The translations under genes and the position numbers were made by a program. The notes under the pieces are model-generated. The model saw only the letters and a program-made list of their open reading frames with translations. It made no database searches and was not told the DNA's origin. DNA of 55,493 bases from Paludibacteraceae bacterium. Lineage in GTDB: Bacteria > Bacteroidota > Bacteroidia > Bacteroidales > Paludibacteraceae. The DNA lies in NCBI GenBank assembly GCA_017430235.1, contig JAFRNH010000013.1:1-55493 (forward strand), written 5' to 3'. The first letter of the stretch is position 1. Each line of letters opens with the position of its first letter. Shown here piece by piece: positions 1-10,725 of this stretch.

Positions 1-1259
1 AGTCTTTTTCCTTTATCATTCTTCACCAAAACCACATCATCATACAGATTATGTTCTGCACCGAATGTTCGAACAACGAGTGAATCTTTCGACACGGAAA
101 TCTGTTGATAGAAACGATCGTCAGTACCCCATTTCTCCACATCCCCATAGAATTTCATCGCATAATCCTTTCGAGAACAGTATGTCACAAGATACAACGG
201 AGAAGTGACTTCGCCCGACTCCGAAACATCAACACAACTCCTCGCATAAGCATGTTCATGGCCCTGCAAGACGAGGTCTACCCCCGCCTCTTTGATGACA
301 CCATCAAAATAGGCCCAAACACCTAAATTATTCGCAGCACCCTTTATAGAATGGAGCGGATGATGCAACACAACAATCTTCCATTGTTCCTTACTCTCGG
401 CCAATTGTTTTTTCAACCACTCCCGTTGTTCTCCTAAATTCCAAATATCCTTGTTAGAATCCAGCAAGAAGAAGCGAGCTTCTCCTTTCGCAAAAGAGTA
501 CAATGCATTGTCCGATTCGTCCTCCACCTCGAAATAAGGGAATGTAAGGGTAAACCTTCTTTCCAACTTGCGAGACAGGCCCTTCAGATATTCATGATTA
601 CCTGGCACGCACACGATTGGATAACGGGTGGCAAAGGTATCCAACGAGCGAAACACCAGATTCCAATAGCAATCCATGGGACGTTCGATCAAGTCGCCGC
701 CAAACAGCAAGAATGACGTCTGCCGATTGCGCTCCATGATAGAGGGAAGCAAGGAGTCGAAACCTCCATCCAGCTCATCTTGCACATCGCCCATATAGAG
801 AAACGAATATTGATGAGTAGTATCCATTTCGAAATTAAACCACCCCGTCGTATCGTGCGAAGAACGAACTCTATACGAATAAGTCTCACCTCTTCGCAAA
901 TCATTTAGCAAGGCGTGATAGAAAGCATCTACGCCGGCTCTGGAGTGATAAATAGTCGGAGTTGCCTCAACCGTCAAGGTGTCGGATGGAGTCGAGAGAG
1001 AATAGTAATCCACATATTCCACAACGGTCGTTTCGTCTCCTTCCAAGCGTGCGGAGTCTTGCCAACTGATATAGCGAGAATCAGCATCTGGGCCCACAGT
1101 AAGGAGTACGCGTTGCACCTTATTAGGAATGACATAGGAGGGTTCTGGTATATTACCGAACCAAACATTCCAACGTGAGCACACCCATACGATCAGTACA
1201 ATGAGCAGTATGAGAGGAAGGATGACCTTAAAGATGTAGAATCTGCGTGATTTTGCCAT
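1..1259 (-). CDS. Metallophosphoesterase, calcineurin-like, membrane-anchored (3' end outside window)
   Basis: The gene reads on the minus strand from an ATG at 1259 and runs off the left edge without a stop, so the C-terminus is missing. The N-terminus is basic (MAKSRR) followed by one hydrophobic segment of about 20 residues, which suggests a signal anchor. A beta-sandwich-like stretch follows, as in purple acid phosphatases, and then the calcineurin-like metal-binding motifs in order: a GDVQ-type motif, GGDLIE, GNHE, a later HHP and GHEH. These are the di-metal ligands of the family, so catalysis looks intact. It starts 3 bp after the speA stop and is probably co-transcribed with it. The substrate cannot be told from sequence; a periplasmic phosphoesterase or phosphatase is likely. 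Confidence 0.85.
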   Translation of the reverse strand, partial: MAKSRRFYIFKVILPLILLIVLIVWVCSRWNVWFGNIPEPSYVIPNKVQRVLLTVGPDADSRYISWQDSARLEGDETTVVEYVDYYSLSTPSDTLTVEATPTIYHSRAGVDAFYHALLNDLRRGETYSYRVRSSHDTTGWFNFEMDTTHQYSFLYMGDVQDELDGGFDSLLPSIMERNRQTSFLLFGGDLIERPMDCYWNLVFRSLDTFATRYPIVCVPGNHEYLKGLSRKLERRFTLTFPYFEVEDESDNALYSFAKGEARFFLLDSNKDIWNLGEQREWLKKQLAESKEQWKIVVLHHPLHSIKGAANNLGVWAYFDGVIKEAGVDLVLQGHEHAYARSCVDVSESGEVTSPLYLVTYCSRKDYAMKFYGDVEKWGTDDRFYQQISVSKDSLVVRTFGAEHNLYDDVVLVKNDKGKR

Positions 1260-1262
1260 CGA

Positions 1263-2654
1263 TTAGTAGCCCAATATTTTCAACATGGATTTAAAGCTCT
1301 GTTCCTTTGCGAAGAGTTTGGTGTAATATTCACCATTCTCATCCAAGTCGATGACCACCATCTTAGGAGCAGGCAACAAGCAGTGTTGAATACCTCCATA
1401 ACCGCTCAACGCCTCCTGATAAGCACCCATGTGGAAGAATCCGATATATTGTTCTCTTCCCTGTTGCATTTTTGGCAAGAAGATGGCATTGGAGTGAACC
1501 TCTGCATTGTAAAAATCTTCGCTATCGCATGTTAGTCCGCCTAAATGCACACGTTCGTATTCCTGATCCCAATTGTTTATCGCCAAGAATGGGAATCGTT
1601 GATTCAGAGCCCATGTATCAGGCATTGTATTAATAAATGAGCTGTCGATCATATTCCACAACTCACGGTCATTCTGTTGTTTTTGATTTACGATTGAATA
1701 GAGCATGGCACCACTTTCACCAACGGTATAAGAACCAAACTCAGTAAATATATGAGGTTCTGGGACACCCGCCTGCGTACATGCATTCTTAATTTGTGCA
1801 ACGATTTCTTCAGCCATGTATTCATAATCGTATGAGAAATCCATGTGAGATTGAAATGGGAAACCGCCACCAATGTTCAAGCTATCCAAATCCGGACATA
1901 TCTTTCTTAATTCACAATAAAGGTTGATACTTTTATTCAATTCGTTCCAATAATAGGAAGTATCTTTGATACCTGTATTCACAAAGAAGTGTAACATTTT
2001 AAGTTTCACTTGCTTATTGTTTTGTATCTTTTCTTTATAAAAAGGGATGATATCAGTAAATCGAATACCCAGACGAGAAGTATAAAAATCGAACTTAGGT
2101 TCCTCTTCTGTTGCGATTCGTATACCCAAATTAACATTCTGATCGAAGTCTTTAAGAAGCATATTAAGTTCTTCCTTGTTATCAAGAACAGAAATCACAT
2201 TCGTGAAACCGCCTCTAATCAAAGACTGAATATTTTCTACATATTGAGGAATTTTAAATCCGTTACATATAACGAATCGACTAGGATCCAAGTGACCCGA
2301 ATCGCGCAAACATTCCAACAAGTTCACATCGTACGCCGATGATATTTCAACATTCACATCATGCTTAAGTACCTCTTCCATCACAAAGGAGAAGTGGGAA
2401 CTTTTCGTACAAAAGCAATAATTATAATCCGCTTGATAATCCACTTTTGCCATAGCGACATTAAACAATCTGCGTGCGCGTTGAATGTTCTGAGCGATCT
2501 TTGGCAAATAAGAGATACGTAGCGGCGTTCCGTATTGTTTAATAATATCCATCAATGGAACATTAAACCAATACAAATCATTGTTCACAACGCTAAACTC
2601 CTCATTAGGGAATTCGAACGACTGTTCGATCAAATCAACGTACTTGTTTTTCAT
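1263..2654 (-). CDS. speA: Arginine decarboxylase, short Bacteroidota type (PLP fold type III)
   Basis: 463 residues. This is a fold-type III PLP decarboxylase of the Orn/DAP/Arg decarboxylase 2 family, which would convert arginine to agmatine as the first step of polyamine synthesis. Visible motifs are the PLP-lysine region (YCFCTKSSH), the phosphate-binding glycine loop (NIGGGFP), the ExG region (TEFGSYTVGESGA), the catalytic Cys-Asp pair (GLTCDSEDFY) and GAYQEALSGYGG near the end. The GLTCDS form is typical of SpeA rather than LysA. Classical SpeA proteins are about 630 residues; this shorter form resembles flavobacterial arginine decarboxylases. It lies between the fabG terminator and the phosphoesterase, with a 3 bp gap to the latter. 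Family is certain; arginine over another basic amino acid is likely but not proven. Confidence 0.85.
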   Translation of the reverse strand: MKNKYVDLIEQSFEFPNEEFSVVNNDLYWFNVPLMDIIKQYGTPLRISYLPKIAQNIQRARRLFNVAMAKVDYQADYNYCFCTKSSHFSFVMEEVLKHDVNVEISSAYDVNLLECLRDSGHLDPSRFVICNGFKIPQYVENIQSLIRGGFTNVISVLDNKEELNMLLKDFDQNVNLGIRIATEEEPKFDFYTSRLGIRFTDIIPFYKEKIQNNKQVKLKMLHFFVNTGIKDTSYYWNELNKSINLYCELRKICPDLDSLNIGGGFPFQSHMDFSYDYEYMAEEIVAQIKNACTQAGVPEPHIFTEFGSYTVGESGAMLYSIVNQKQQNDRELWNMIDSSFINTMPDTWALNQRFPFLAINNWDQEYERVHLGGLTCDSEDFYNAEVHSNAIFLPKMQQGREQYIGFFHMGAYQEALSGYGGIQHCLLPAPKMVVIDLDENGEYYTKLFAKEQSFKSMLKILGY

Positions 2655-2735
2655 TCTTCAAAGTCTTTTTTAATAAAAGTAAACTCCAAAAAGTAATATT
2701 CAAAAACACAATCCAACTCACTTTGTTCCAAAAAA

Positions 2736-2768
2736 AATTTGCAATCCGAGTGAATCGGATTGCAAATT
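2736..2768 (-). terminator. Rho-independent terminator of fabG
   Basis: A perfect 14-bp inverted repeat (AATTTGCAATCCGA at 2736-2749 and its complement at 2755-2768) with a 5-nt loop. Read on the minus strand it is followed by a run of T. It lies between the fabG stop and speA, so speA must have its own promoter within 2655-2735. Confidence 0.9.
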
Positions 2769-2802
2769 TATATATAAAAAATCTAAAACCAATAGTTTTA
2801 AA

Positions 2803-3549
2803 TTACATATTCATACCTCCGCAGCAATGAATTACTTGACCAGAAACATAACCTGACAAATCAGAAGCTAAGAAAAGAGCTACATTTGCCACATCTTCTG
2901 GAGTTCCACCACGTTTCAAAGGAATTGTTGCTTCCCATTGTTTGCGAACTTCTTCAGACAATTGAGCAGTCATATCTGTAATGATGAATCCTGGTGCGAT
3001 ACAATTTGCACGAATACCACGAGAACCGATCTCCTTTGCAATTGATTTTGTCAAACCAATCATACCTGCCTTAGATGCAGAGTAGTTACATTGACCTGCA
3101 TTACCAGAAACACCGACAACTGAGCTCATTCCGATAATACTTCCTGAACGTTGTCTCATCATAACTGGTGTCACAGCATGAATGAAGTTGAATGCTGATT
3201 TCAAATTGACATTCAAAACAGCGTCCCACTGTCCTTCAGACATACGCATCATCAATCCATCTTTTGTGATTCCAGCATTGTTAACAAGAACGTCTATTGT
3301 ACCAAATTCCTTAACAACCTCGTTCACCACATTATGTGTCTGCTCGAAATCTGCAGCATTAGATGCATACCCTTTCACCTTCACGCCATAAGCTTCAATC
3401 TCTTTCACAGTTGCTTGTGCCAAATCACCAATTTCCAAATCTGTAAATGCTATATTGGCTCCTTCACTTGCAAACTTCAATGCAATCGCCTTACCAATTC
3501 CGCGAGCAGCACCAGTGATCAGGGCTGTCTTTCCTGTTAGTAATCCCAT
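2803..3549 (-). CDS. fabG: 3-oxoacyl-[acyl-carrier-protein] reductase FabG
   Basis: 248 residues from the ATG at 3549. This is the NADPH-dependent ketoreductase of type II fatty acid synthesis, cytosolic, of the short-chain dehydrogenase/reductase family. Motifs: Rossmann glycine motif TGAARGIGKAI near residue 12, NNAG, and the catalytic Ser-Tyr-Lys (GMSSVVGVSGNAGQCNYSASKAG). The ending FLASDLSGYVSGQVIHCCGG is typical of FabG. The frame stays open to an upstream ATG at 3621. I reject that start because a good promoter box (3589-3596) lies inside the extension and residue 25 begins the normal family N-terminus (MGLLTGKTALITG). The gene stands alone, followed by a strong terminator. Confidence 0.95.
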   Translation of the reverse strand: MGLLTGKTALITGAARGIGKAIALKFASEGANIAFTDLEIGDLAQATVKEIEAYGVKVKGYASNAADFEQTHNVVNEVVKEFGTIDVLVNNAGITKDGLMMRMSEGQWDAVLNVNLKSAFNFIHAVTPVMMRQRSGSIIGMSSVVGVSGNAGQCNYSASKAGMIGLTKSIAKEIGSRGIRANCIAPGFIITDMTAQLSEEVRKQWEATIPLKRGGTPEDVANVALFLASDLSGYVSGQVIHCCGGMNM

Positions 3550-3588
3550 AGAATAGAAATAATTTAAGTTAGTATTTAAAATCTGACG

Positions 3589-3596
3589 CAAAGATA
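3589..3596 (-). promoter_or_regulatory. Promoter -7 box for fabG
   Basis: On the minus strand the sequence is TATCTTTG, an exact match to the Bacteroidota -7 consensus TAnnTTTG. It lies about 40 bp upstream of the chosen fabG ATG (3549) and argues against the longer reading frame. No clear -33 TTTG is seen. Confidence 0.6.
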
Positions 3597-3668
3597 ACAA
3601 TTGAATTTCAGAATTTAGCATTAAGCGCTAAGTTTTCAATTCAAAAATCAAACGGTCTCCTCCCACAC

Positions 3669-3713
3669 TGACATATTGTCACACTACTTTTCTTCCTGCA
3701 CGACATTTGTGTC
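3669..3713. promoter_or_regulatory. Two GACA/TGTC dyads upstream of groES, candidate activator sites
   Basis: TGACA-N3-TGTCA (3669-3681) and GACA-N4-TGTC (3702-3713) are two inverted repeats of the same half-site. Their centres are about 32-33 bp apart, close to three helical turns. They lie 30-80 bp upstream of the sigma-54-like promoter, where an enhancer-binding protein would dock. The dyads are seen directly; the role is inferred. Confidence 0.5.
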
Positions 3714-3736
3714 AGAAAAAAGTGTGAAATAAGATT

Positions 3737-3752
3737 TGGCACAAATTATGCA
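3737..3752 (+). promoter_or_regulatory. Sigma-54-type (-24/-12) promoter for groES-groEL
   Basis: TGGCACAAATTATGCA matches the sigma-54 consensus TGGCAC-N5-TTGCA at every fixed position but one (A for the first T of TTGC). The invariant GG and GC doublets are present at the correct 12-bp separation. Transcription would start near 3763, giving a groES leader of about 70 nt. I see no good TAnnTTTG box between the fabG promoter and groES. A CIRCE element is not visible. Confidence 0.6.
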
Positions 3753-3833
3753 GTACTCAATGTGGTTGTGAACGAAAGGAGCACGACCTCAAATGCGCAA
3801 ATAATATAAATTAATAATTAAATAATAAACGAA

Positions 3834-4103
3834 ATGAACATTAAACCATTAGCAGACAGAGTTTTGGTAAAACCTGCTGCAGCAGAAGAGAAGACTGCAA
3901 GTGGAATCATCATTCCAGATTCAGCAAAAGAGAAACCATTAAAGGGAGAAGTCCTTGCAATTGGAACAGGAACCAAAGATGAAGAGATGGTGGTTAAGGT
4001 GGGCGACACCGTTCTTTACGGCAAATACGCTGGTACAGAATTGGAGTTGGATGGAGAAAAATACCTTATCATGCGTCAGAGTGACATACTTGCTGTTATA
4101 TAA
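3834..4103 (+). CDS. groES: Co-chaperonin GroES
   Basis: 89 residues, the usual length. It forms the heptameric lid of the GroEL chamber in the cytosol. The start [21 protein letters not shown] is the canonical GroES N-terminus. The mobile loop ([16 protein letters not shown]) and the ending [13 protein letters not shown] are intact. groEL follows after 120 bp, so the two form the standard groESL operon. The region ahead of it carries a sigma-54-like promoter and paired dyads instead of an obvious housekeeping promoter. Confidence 0.98.
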   Translation: MNIKPLADRVLVKPAAAEEKTASGIIIPDSAKEKPLKGEVLAIGTGTKDEEMVVKVGDTVLYGKYAGTELELDGEKYLIMRQSDILAVI

Positions 4104-4199
4104 TATAATAGGTATACACTCAACCAGTAAAATTTTCCAACAAATTATCATTAACAAAGTTAGATTGTAAGAATCAAGTGAATCTACATAAGGTTCTGA

Positions 4200-5858
<1,659 letters not shown>

Positions 5859-5885
5859 TCTCGTTTCCATAACTATTATACGACT

Positions 5886-5920
5886 AGGGAGGCTTTTCGC
5901 AAGGTCTCCCTTGTTTTTTT
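5886..5920 (+). terminator. Rho-independent terminator of groESL
   Basis: AGGGAG (5886-5891) pairs with CTCCCT (5906-5911), with further pairing inward, followed by TTGTTTTTTT. It lies 28 bp after the groEL stop. Confidence 0.85.
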
Positions 5921-5964
5921 ATCGAGTGAAATCATAGAACCCCACCTTATGTCAAAAAAAAGAG

Positions 5965-5972
5965 TATCTTTG
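5965..5972 (+). promoter_or_regulatory. Promoter -7 box for the AAA+ ATPase gene
   Basis: TATCTTTG matches TAnnTTTG exactly. The start codon of the downstream gene is about 85 bp away at 6059. The -33 element is weak. Confidence 0.55.
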
Positions 5973-6058
5973 CATCTCTGAAATAAGATTAGTGACTAAC
6001 AGGAAGATGTGCAACACATTAACCTTTAGCAACGCTCATCAAGAAAGGTAAGATAACA

Positions 6059-8068
6059 ATGAACTATACGATTAAAATCACCGTCGGATTTATAAAATCG
6101 GGCATATTCTCTTCTAAACGTGAAATTGAGCTAGAACAGCTCCCATGCGTAATGGAAGCTTGTTTCTCGGAAAACAACGTCTCTGACATCAAGCAAGTGG
6201 ACAACTCCTTTTTCTGTTGTACCATCAGCTCACCCAACTCTATCGAAGAGGTAACGAAATGCATATCCGACAAGATTGTATCCAACTTCAAGGAGGTCAA
6301 TCAACACTCCACACCAACGCAAAAAGAGAACGACTGTTTCTGTCTAATTGGTGAAAGTTCATTTCTTACCGTAAGCAAAGAATCGGGAGAGGAAGAGAAA
6401 AAAAGTTCTCTGATATTCGATGAAAACGCGTTAAACTCATTGGTGGGCGACATCGACAATCTGATTGGATGGGATTCATTCAAAGAGTTTGCTCACGAAT
6501 GTGCCGATTATGCTGACGACATGTTTAAACACAAATCCCAGAAGAGTTTCCGTTCCCAAAGTTACCTGTTTGCCATCAACGGGGGATGCGGATTAACCAG
6601 AGGTATCAACCTGCTAACACTTCTTGGTGTTTACATCGGGGCTTTCTCTCAGAAATATTATTTTGAATACATTCTCTCTGACGAAACGGAAGGTTCACGC
6701 ATCTGCATAAAAGACCTTTTTGGCGTCATCTATGAGAAAAACAATTATGGAAGTCTCATCTGCTTGGACATCAGTGAATTCCTTGAAAATTCAAAGCAAC
6801 TCACCTTAAAGAATTTGCTTATTGAACTTTCTCATTATACCAACAATTTCAACTTCGTGTTTAGAGTTCCCTACATTGAACCTCACGAGTTGAAAAAGGT
6901 GGAAGACATGCTTGCTGACATTCTTCTCATCAAGACATTTACGATACCACCATTCACAGACGAGCAGTTGGAGGAGAAAGCGAAAGAGATTCTGAATGAT
7001 TATGATTTCAAGATGGACAAATCTGCTTGTGAAGTATTCCATACCCTCATTCGGGAAGAGAAGAGTGACGGACGTTTCTACGGACTTCGCACAGTGGAAA
7101 AGGTTACGGATAAGATCATCCTACAAAAGCACAAGGCCGACATTCGGAAGAAAGTGGAGAAAAGAGATGGCATCATTCACAAACAAGACATAGAGTGTCT
7201 TGCACAAACCCTCAACGAGAAGGTCAAAGATGGCTTTGAGGAGTTGAGTGAGATGATTGGCATGGAAAAGATCATCGAGAGTGTGAAGGAGATTGTTACG
7301 CAAGCCAAGGTTGCTGTAGAGAACAAGAAGATCGAACATCCATGCATGCACATGCGTTTCCTTGGTGCTCCTGGAACAGGTAAAACCACTGTTGCCCGCA
7401 TCATTGGAAAGATTTTCGCAGAAAACGGACTACTCACAAACGGTCATTTCTTCGAGTATGAGGCGCGAGACCTCTGTGGTCAGTATGTAGGTCAGACGGC
7501 ACCAAGGACGGCTGCTATCTGTCGTGATGCATACGGCTCTGTCCTCTTCATTGATGAAGCATACGATTTGTATCGCAATGACATCGGGCAAAACGACTAT
7601 GGAAAAGAGGCACTCACTACGCTTATCGCAGAGATGGAGAACCATCGAGATAACTTCATTGTTATCATGGCGGGTTACAAAAAACCAATGGAAACATTGA
7701 TGGATGGAAACATGGGATTACGCAGTCGTATGCCATACGTCATTGAATTCCCATCCTACACTAAGGAGCAGTTGGCTCAGATTTTCATGTTGATGGCTCA
7801 GAAACACTTCGAGTGCGATCCAGACCTCGGCAAGGCAGTGAAAGACTATTTCGACAACATGCCACAAGAATACATCGATTCAGAAGAATTCCCTAACGCT
7901 CGATACGTACGAAACCTATACGAGCGCACATGGTCAAAGGCAGCCATGAGAACGCAACTTCAGAATGAGAAGGAGATCTCTTTATGTGCCGCCGACTTCA
8001 CAGCAGCCTCTTCAGAAAAAGAGTTCAGCTATCAGCAAACGAACAGTCGAAAAAGAGTTGGCTTTTAG
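6059..8068 (+). CDS. Tandem AAA+ ATPase, CbbX/SpoVK-like C-terminal domain
   Basis: 669 residues, cytosolic, no signal peptide. The C-terminal half is an intact AAA+ module of the CbbX/SpoVK/EccA type: Walker A GAPGTGKTT near residue 436, Walker B VLFIDEAYDL near 497, then a sensor/arginine region (GNMGLRSRMPYVIEF). Residues of about 150-380 look like a degenerate first AAA domain: FAINGGCGLTRG sits where a P-loop would be, LICLDISEF resembles a Walker B without the catalytic Glu, and a small helical lid with FYGLRTVEKVTDK follows. The first 130 residues match nothing I recognise. The gene stands alone between two terminators. It is probably a remodelling ATPase; the client is unknown. Confidence 0.8.
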   Translation: MNYTIKITVGFIKSGIFSSKREIELEQLPCVMEACFSENNVSDIKQVDNSFFCCTISSPNSIEEVTKCISDKIVSNFKEVNQHSTPTQKENDCFCLIGESSFLTVSKESGEEEKKSSLIFDENALNSLVGDIDNLIGWDSFKEFAHECADYADDMFKHKSQKSFRSQSYLFAINGGCGLTRGINLLTLLGVYIGAFSQKYYFEYILSDETEGSRICIKDLFGVIYEKNNYGSLICLDISEFLENSKQLTLKNLLIELSHYTNNFNFVFRVPYIEPHELKKVEDMLADILLIKTFTIPPFTDEQLEEKAKEILNDYDFKMDKSACEVFHTLIREEKSDGRFYGLRTVEKVTDKIILQKHKADIRKKVEKRDGIIHKQDIECLAQTLNEKVKDGFEELSEMIGMEKIIESVKEIVTQAKVAVENKKIEHPCMHMRFLGAPGTGKTTVARIIGKIFAENGLLTNGHFFEYEARDLCGQYVGQTAPRTAAICRDAYGSVLFIDEAYDLYRNDIGQNDYGKEALTTLIAEMENHRDNFIVIMAGYKKPMETLMDGNMGLRSRMPYVIEFPSYTKEQLAQIFMLMAQKHFECDPDLGKAVKDYFDNMPQEYIDSEEFPNARYVRNLYERTWSKAAMRTQLQNEKEISLCAADFTAASSEKEFSYQQTNSRKRVGF

Positions 8069-8090
8069 TTTTTATCAGCATAAAAAGAAA

Positions 8091-8126
8091 AACAGGCATA
8101 AGTCTTCCTCTTATGCCTGTTTTTTA
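8091..8126. terminator. Bidirectional terminator between convergent genes
   Basis: A perfect 12-bp stem AACAGGCATAAG (8091-8102) and its complement (8110-8121), with T-runs on both strands. It separates the AAA+ gene from the minus-strand O-acetylation pair. Confidence 0.9.
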
Positions 8127-8142
8127 TGTATAGGACTACCTG

Positions 8143-9309
8143 TTATTCACAATATTGATGTTCTCCAAACACAGAGCAGAGAGCTTCCAATTCACGTTCG
8201 CAGACCTCCACTAAGATACAATCTGGCTTCTCACGAAGGACCACCTCCTTATCAAAGCATACATCACCAATTGACTGATAAAATATAGTTTCATGACACG
8301 AAGTGGCGAAATAATGGAACAAAACACAACCAAAAGAATCACCAAAAATTAGCATCTTCCCTTTTGCATCAGAAGTCGTACTTCTTTTTACGTATTGCAA
8401 CCCATCACATTCACGTTGCGTAGGTACTTCTACTAAAGTTGATTGGCATATTGGATAAAAGATCTCCGTATTTTCCATCGTCTCAGGCATGGTCATCATG
8501 GTAGTCAAATCACCATACATCATAGCATCCTCTTTTACATACATAGAATCCGTCATAAGCCTCATATTTGGACAATACGAGATGAACTTATTCATAATAG
8601 AGCTATAGGCGATAAACGCACCACGGAAATTCCAATGAGTATCAATCTTTCGATACAAAGGTTTGCCTCCTTGTTTATTACTCAACAACAAACTCTTCAA
8701 ATCAATATAGTCAACTTCCTTATTGAGTAGCAGTTCATTCACCTGATCATAGCGACTCGCACTTCGTTCCGCTTGATAAGGGAAATATTCGTAATAGATT
8801 GACATCTTATTAGGTGCAATGACAAAAATGAGAGGTATATTCAGCGAGTCACAGAAAGACTTACACTGAAGCACATTCCGATCTATCTCATCCATATCAT
8901 CTGACGAAAAAGGTCTATACCCCATCGACTCTGACACGATATTAGAATAAAACTCACCCAAGAAATACCAACCATCCTCACCTACCATGATGGATTTTCC
9001 CATCGTACCTGTTCCTAGTCGCATTTTAGCCGCCATGTAACATTTTGTCATCTGATTACGAAACACGAAATGGTCCTCATAATATCTATTGTAGTCTGCA
9101 CAGTAGTTCTTCAAACCATTCACAAGGCAAGCGACCTTTTGCTTGATGGTGGCATTCTCCATAGTATCAGTAGCAAACACAGGTTTTTCTACTGATTTGC
9201 GATTCTCAATATTCACCTCATCATTATCGCTACGGAAGAACGAAACGATGGCTGGCGTCACCAGCAGAAGTGAAAACAAGACAATGAAACATATATTTCT
9301 ATTTCTCAT
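8143..9309 (-). CDS. AlgJ/AlgX-like SGNH (DHHW) O-acetyltransferase
   Basis: About 388 residues. An N-terminal hydrophobic segment (ICFIVLFSLLLVTPAIVSFF) anchors or exports it. The fold is the SGNH-like DHHW/AlgJ family: the catalytic Asp-His pair is in DTHWNFRG and the nucleophile serine in IFGDSFG. An upstream MBOAT protein passes acetyl groups across the membrane, and this protein would attach them to a polysaccharide or cell-wall glycan in the periplasm. An alternative ATG at 9321 abuts the stop codon of the MBOAT gene; I prefer the internal MRNRN start, but either shows tight translational coupling. The acceptor glycan is unknown. The gene ends at the bidirectional terminator. Confidence 0.85.
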   Translation of the reverse strand: MRNRNICFIVLFSLLLVTPAIVSFFRSDNDEVNIENRKSVEKPVFATDTMENATIKQKVACLVNGLKNYCADYNRYYEDHFVFRNQMTKCYMAAKMRLGTGTMGKSIMVGEDGWYFLGEFYSNIVSESMGYRPFSSDDMDEIDRNVLQCKSFCDSLNIPLIFVIAPNKMSIYYEYFPYQAERSASRYDQVNELLLNKEVDYIDLKSLLLSNKQGGKPLYRKIDTHWNFRGAFIAYSSIMNKFISYCPNMRLMTDSMYVKEDAMMYGDLTTMMTMPETMENTEIFYPICQSTLVEVPTQRECDGLQYVKRSTTSDAKGKMLIFGDSFGCVLFHYFATSCHETIFYQSIGDVCFDKEVVLREKPDCILVEVCERELEALCSVFGEHQYCE

Positions 9310-9321
9310 AACTACAAACAT

Positions 9322-10725
9322 TTAAAACCTGAAGTAGATAAACGGATTATATCCACTCGAGTTGATAAAGACAACTGAACATACAAATATCATCAAAAGG
9401 ATAAACATCCACCCCCACTGTACATATATATTATTAGCATGTCGTTCGAGCCACTTCTTCGCAAGAGGGAGAGAGAAGAAGATCGCCAATATAAAGACAA
9501 CCAATTCGAAAGCTGTCACCAACATATTTGCCTGCCAGATGGTCTCCGGACTTCCAGACGAAAAAGAGAAGAGTTTCTTTATGTAACCAAACGCCTGTGC
9601 CGTTGTATTAGATCTGAAAAAGACCCATCCAATTGTCACCACCAACAAGGTATATAGATGTTGGAACACCACAGGAATCTTCTCCAGCACCTTACCAAAG
9701 CCGATTCGTTCAATCACCAGAAAGAATCCATGGAACATGCCCCATGCAATATAATGCCAACTGGCGCCATGCCAGAAACCGGTAACAATAAAGACAATCG
9801 ACAGATTAATATACGTACGCACATTTCCTAAACGATTACCACCCAATGGTATATAGAGATAATCTTTAAACCATGAAGACATGGAGATGTGCCATCTGCG
9901 CCAAAAATCTTTTACGCTCTTTGCTATGTATGGATAATTGAAGTTTTCCAAAAATTCAAATCCAAAGATTCTACCCAATCCAATAGCCATATCCGAGTAG
10001 CCAGAGAAATCGAAAAAGATTTGGAAAGTATAAGCCAAGATACCAACCCATGCCATTGACGAGGAGAGATCATTCACCTGCATTTCAAAAATGCCATCCA
10101 CCACACCAGCCATCGTATTAGCTATAAGTACTTTCTTTCCCAATCCGATGATAAAACGTTCCACACCAGAAGCTATACGATCCAGTTTTGCATGACGATC
10201 ATCCATTTGCTTTTCAATATCCGTATAACGAACAATCGGTCCTGCCACCAACTGAGGGAACATACATAGGTAGGTGGCAAAATTAATGTACTTCTGACTC
10301 GGTTCCACCTTCCCATAATAGACATCTATACAATAGGACAATGCTTGGAAGGTATAAAAACTAATACCGATAGGCAATATAATATTCAAGACTGGTATCG
10401 GGCAATAGATATGGAGCAAACCAAACATCCATATTATATTGTTTAATGTAAAGTTTAAATATTTGAAGCAAAACAAGATGCCCAGATTGACCACCAACGA
10501 GAGCAGTATTCCCTTCTTTCGTTCCTTTTGAATCCATTTAGCTACATAATAATTGAAGACGGATGAAAACATCAGTAAGATGACGAGTTTTCCCTCTCCA
10601 AAAGAATAGAAAAAAAGGCTCTCAACCAATAGCGTATAGTTCCTGTATTTAACCGGAGTGATAAAATACAACAAAAAAGCTAAAGGAAGAAAGACGAACA
10701 GAAAATACAAACTGCTGAATACCAT
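9322..10725 (-). CDS. MBOAT-family O-acyltransferase (AlgI/PatA/DltB type)
   Basis: 467 residues with many membrane segments. The start MVFSSLYFLFVFLPLAFLLY is characteristic of AlgI-like acyltransferases. The conserved active-site region is present: DFSGYSDMAIGLGRIFGF, then FWRRWHISMSSWF, and the membrane histidine in VTGFWHGASWHYIAWG. It would take an acyl (probably acetyl) group from a cytosolic donor and move it through the membrane to the SGNH partner encoded directly downstream. The pair is a typical two-gene exopolysaccharide or cell-wall O-acetylation unit. No polysaccharide biosynthesis cluster is next to it. Confidence 0.92.
   Translation of the reverse strand: MVFSSLYFLFVFLPLAFLLYFITPVKYRNYTLLVESLFFYSFGEGKLVILLMFSSVFNYYVAKWIQKERKKGILLSLVVNLGILFCFKYLNFTLNNIIWMFGLLHIYCPIPVLNIILPIGISFYTFQALSYCIDVYYGKVEPSQKYINFATYLCMFPQLVAGPIVRYTDIEKQMDDRHAKLDRIASGVERFIIGLGKKVLIANTMAGVVDGIFEMQVNDLSSSMAWVGILAYTFQIFFDFSGYSDMAIGLGRIFGFEFLENFNYPYIAKSVKDFWRRWHISMSSWFKDYLYIPLGGNRLGNVRTYINLSIVFIVTGFWHGASWHYIAWGMFHGFFLVIERIGFGKVLEKIPVVFQHLYTLLVVTIGWVFFRSNTTAQAFGYIKKLFSFSSGSPETIWQANMLVTAFELVVFILAIFFSLPLAKKWLERHANNIYVQWGWMFILLMIFVCSVVFINSSGYNPFIYFRF

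Noticed and set aside
3550-3621. N-terminal extension of FabG (24 residues)
   Set aside because: A promoter box lies inside it and the family start begins at residue 25.
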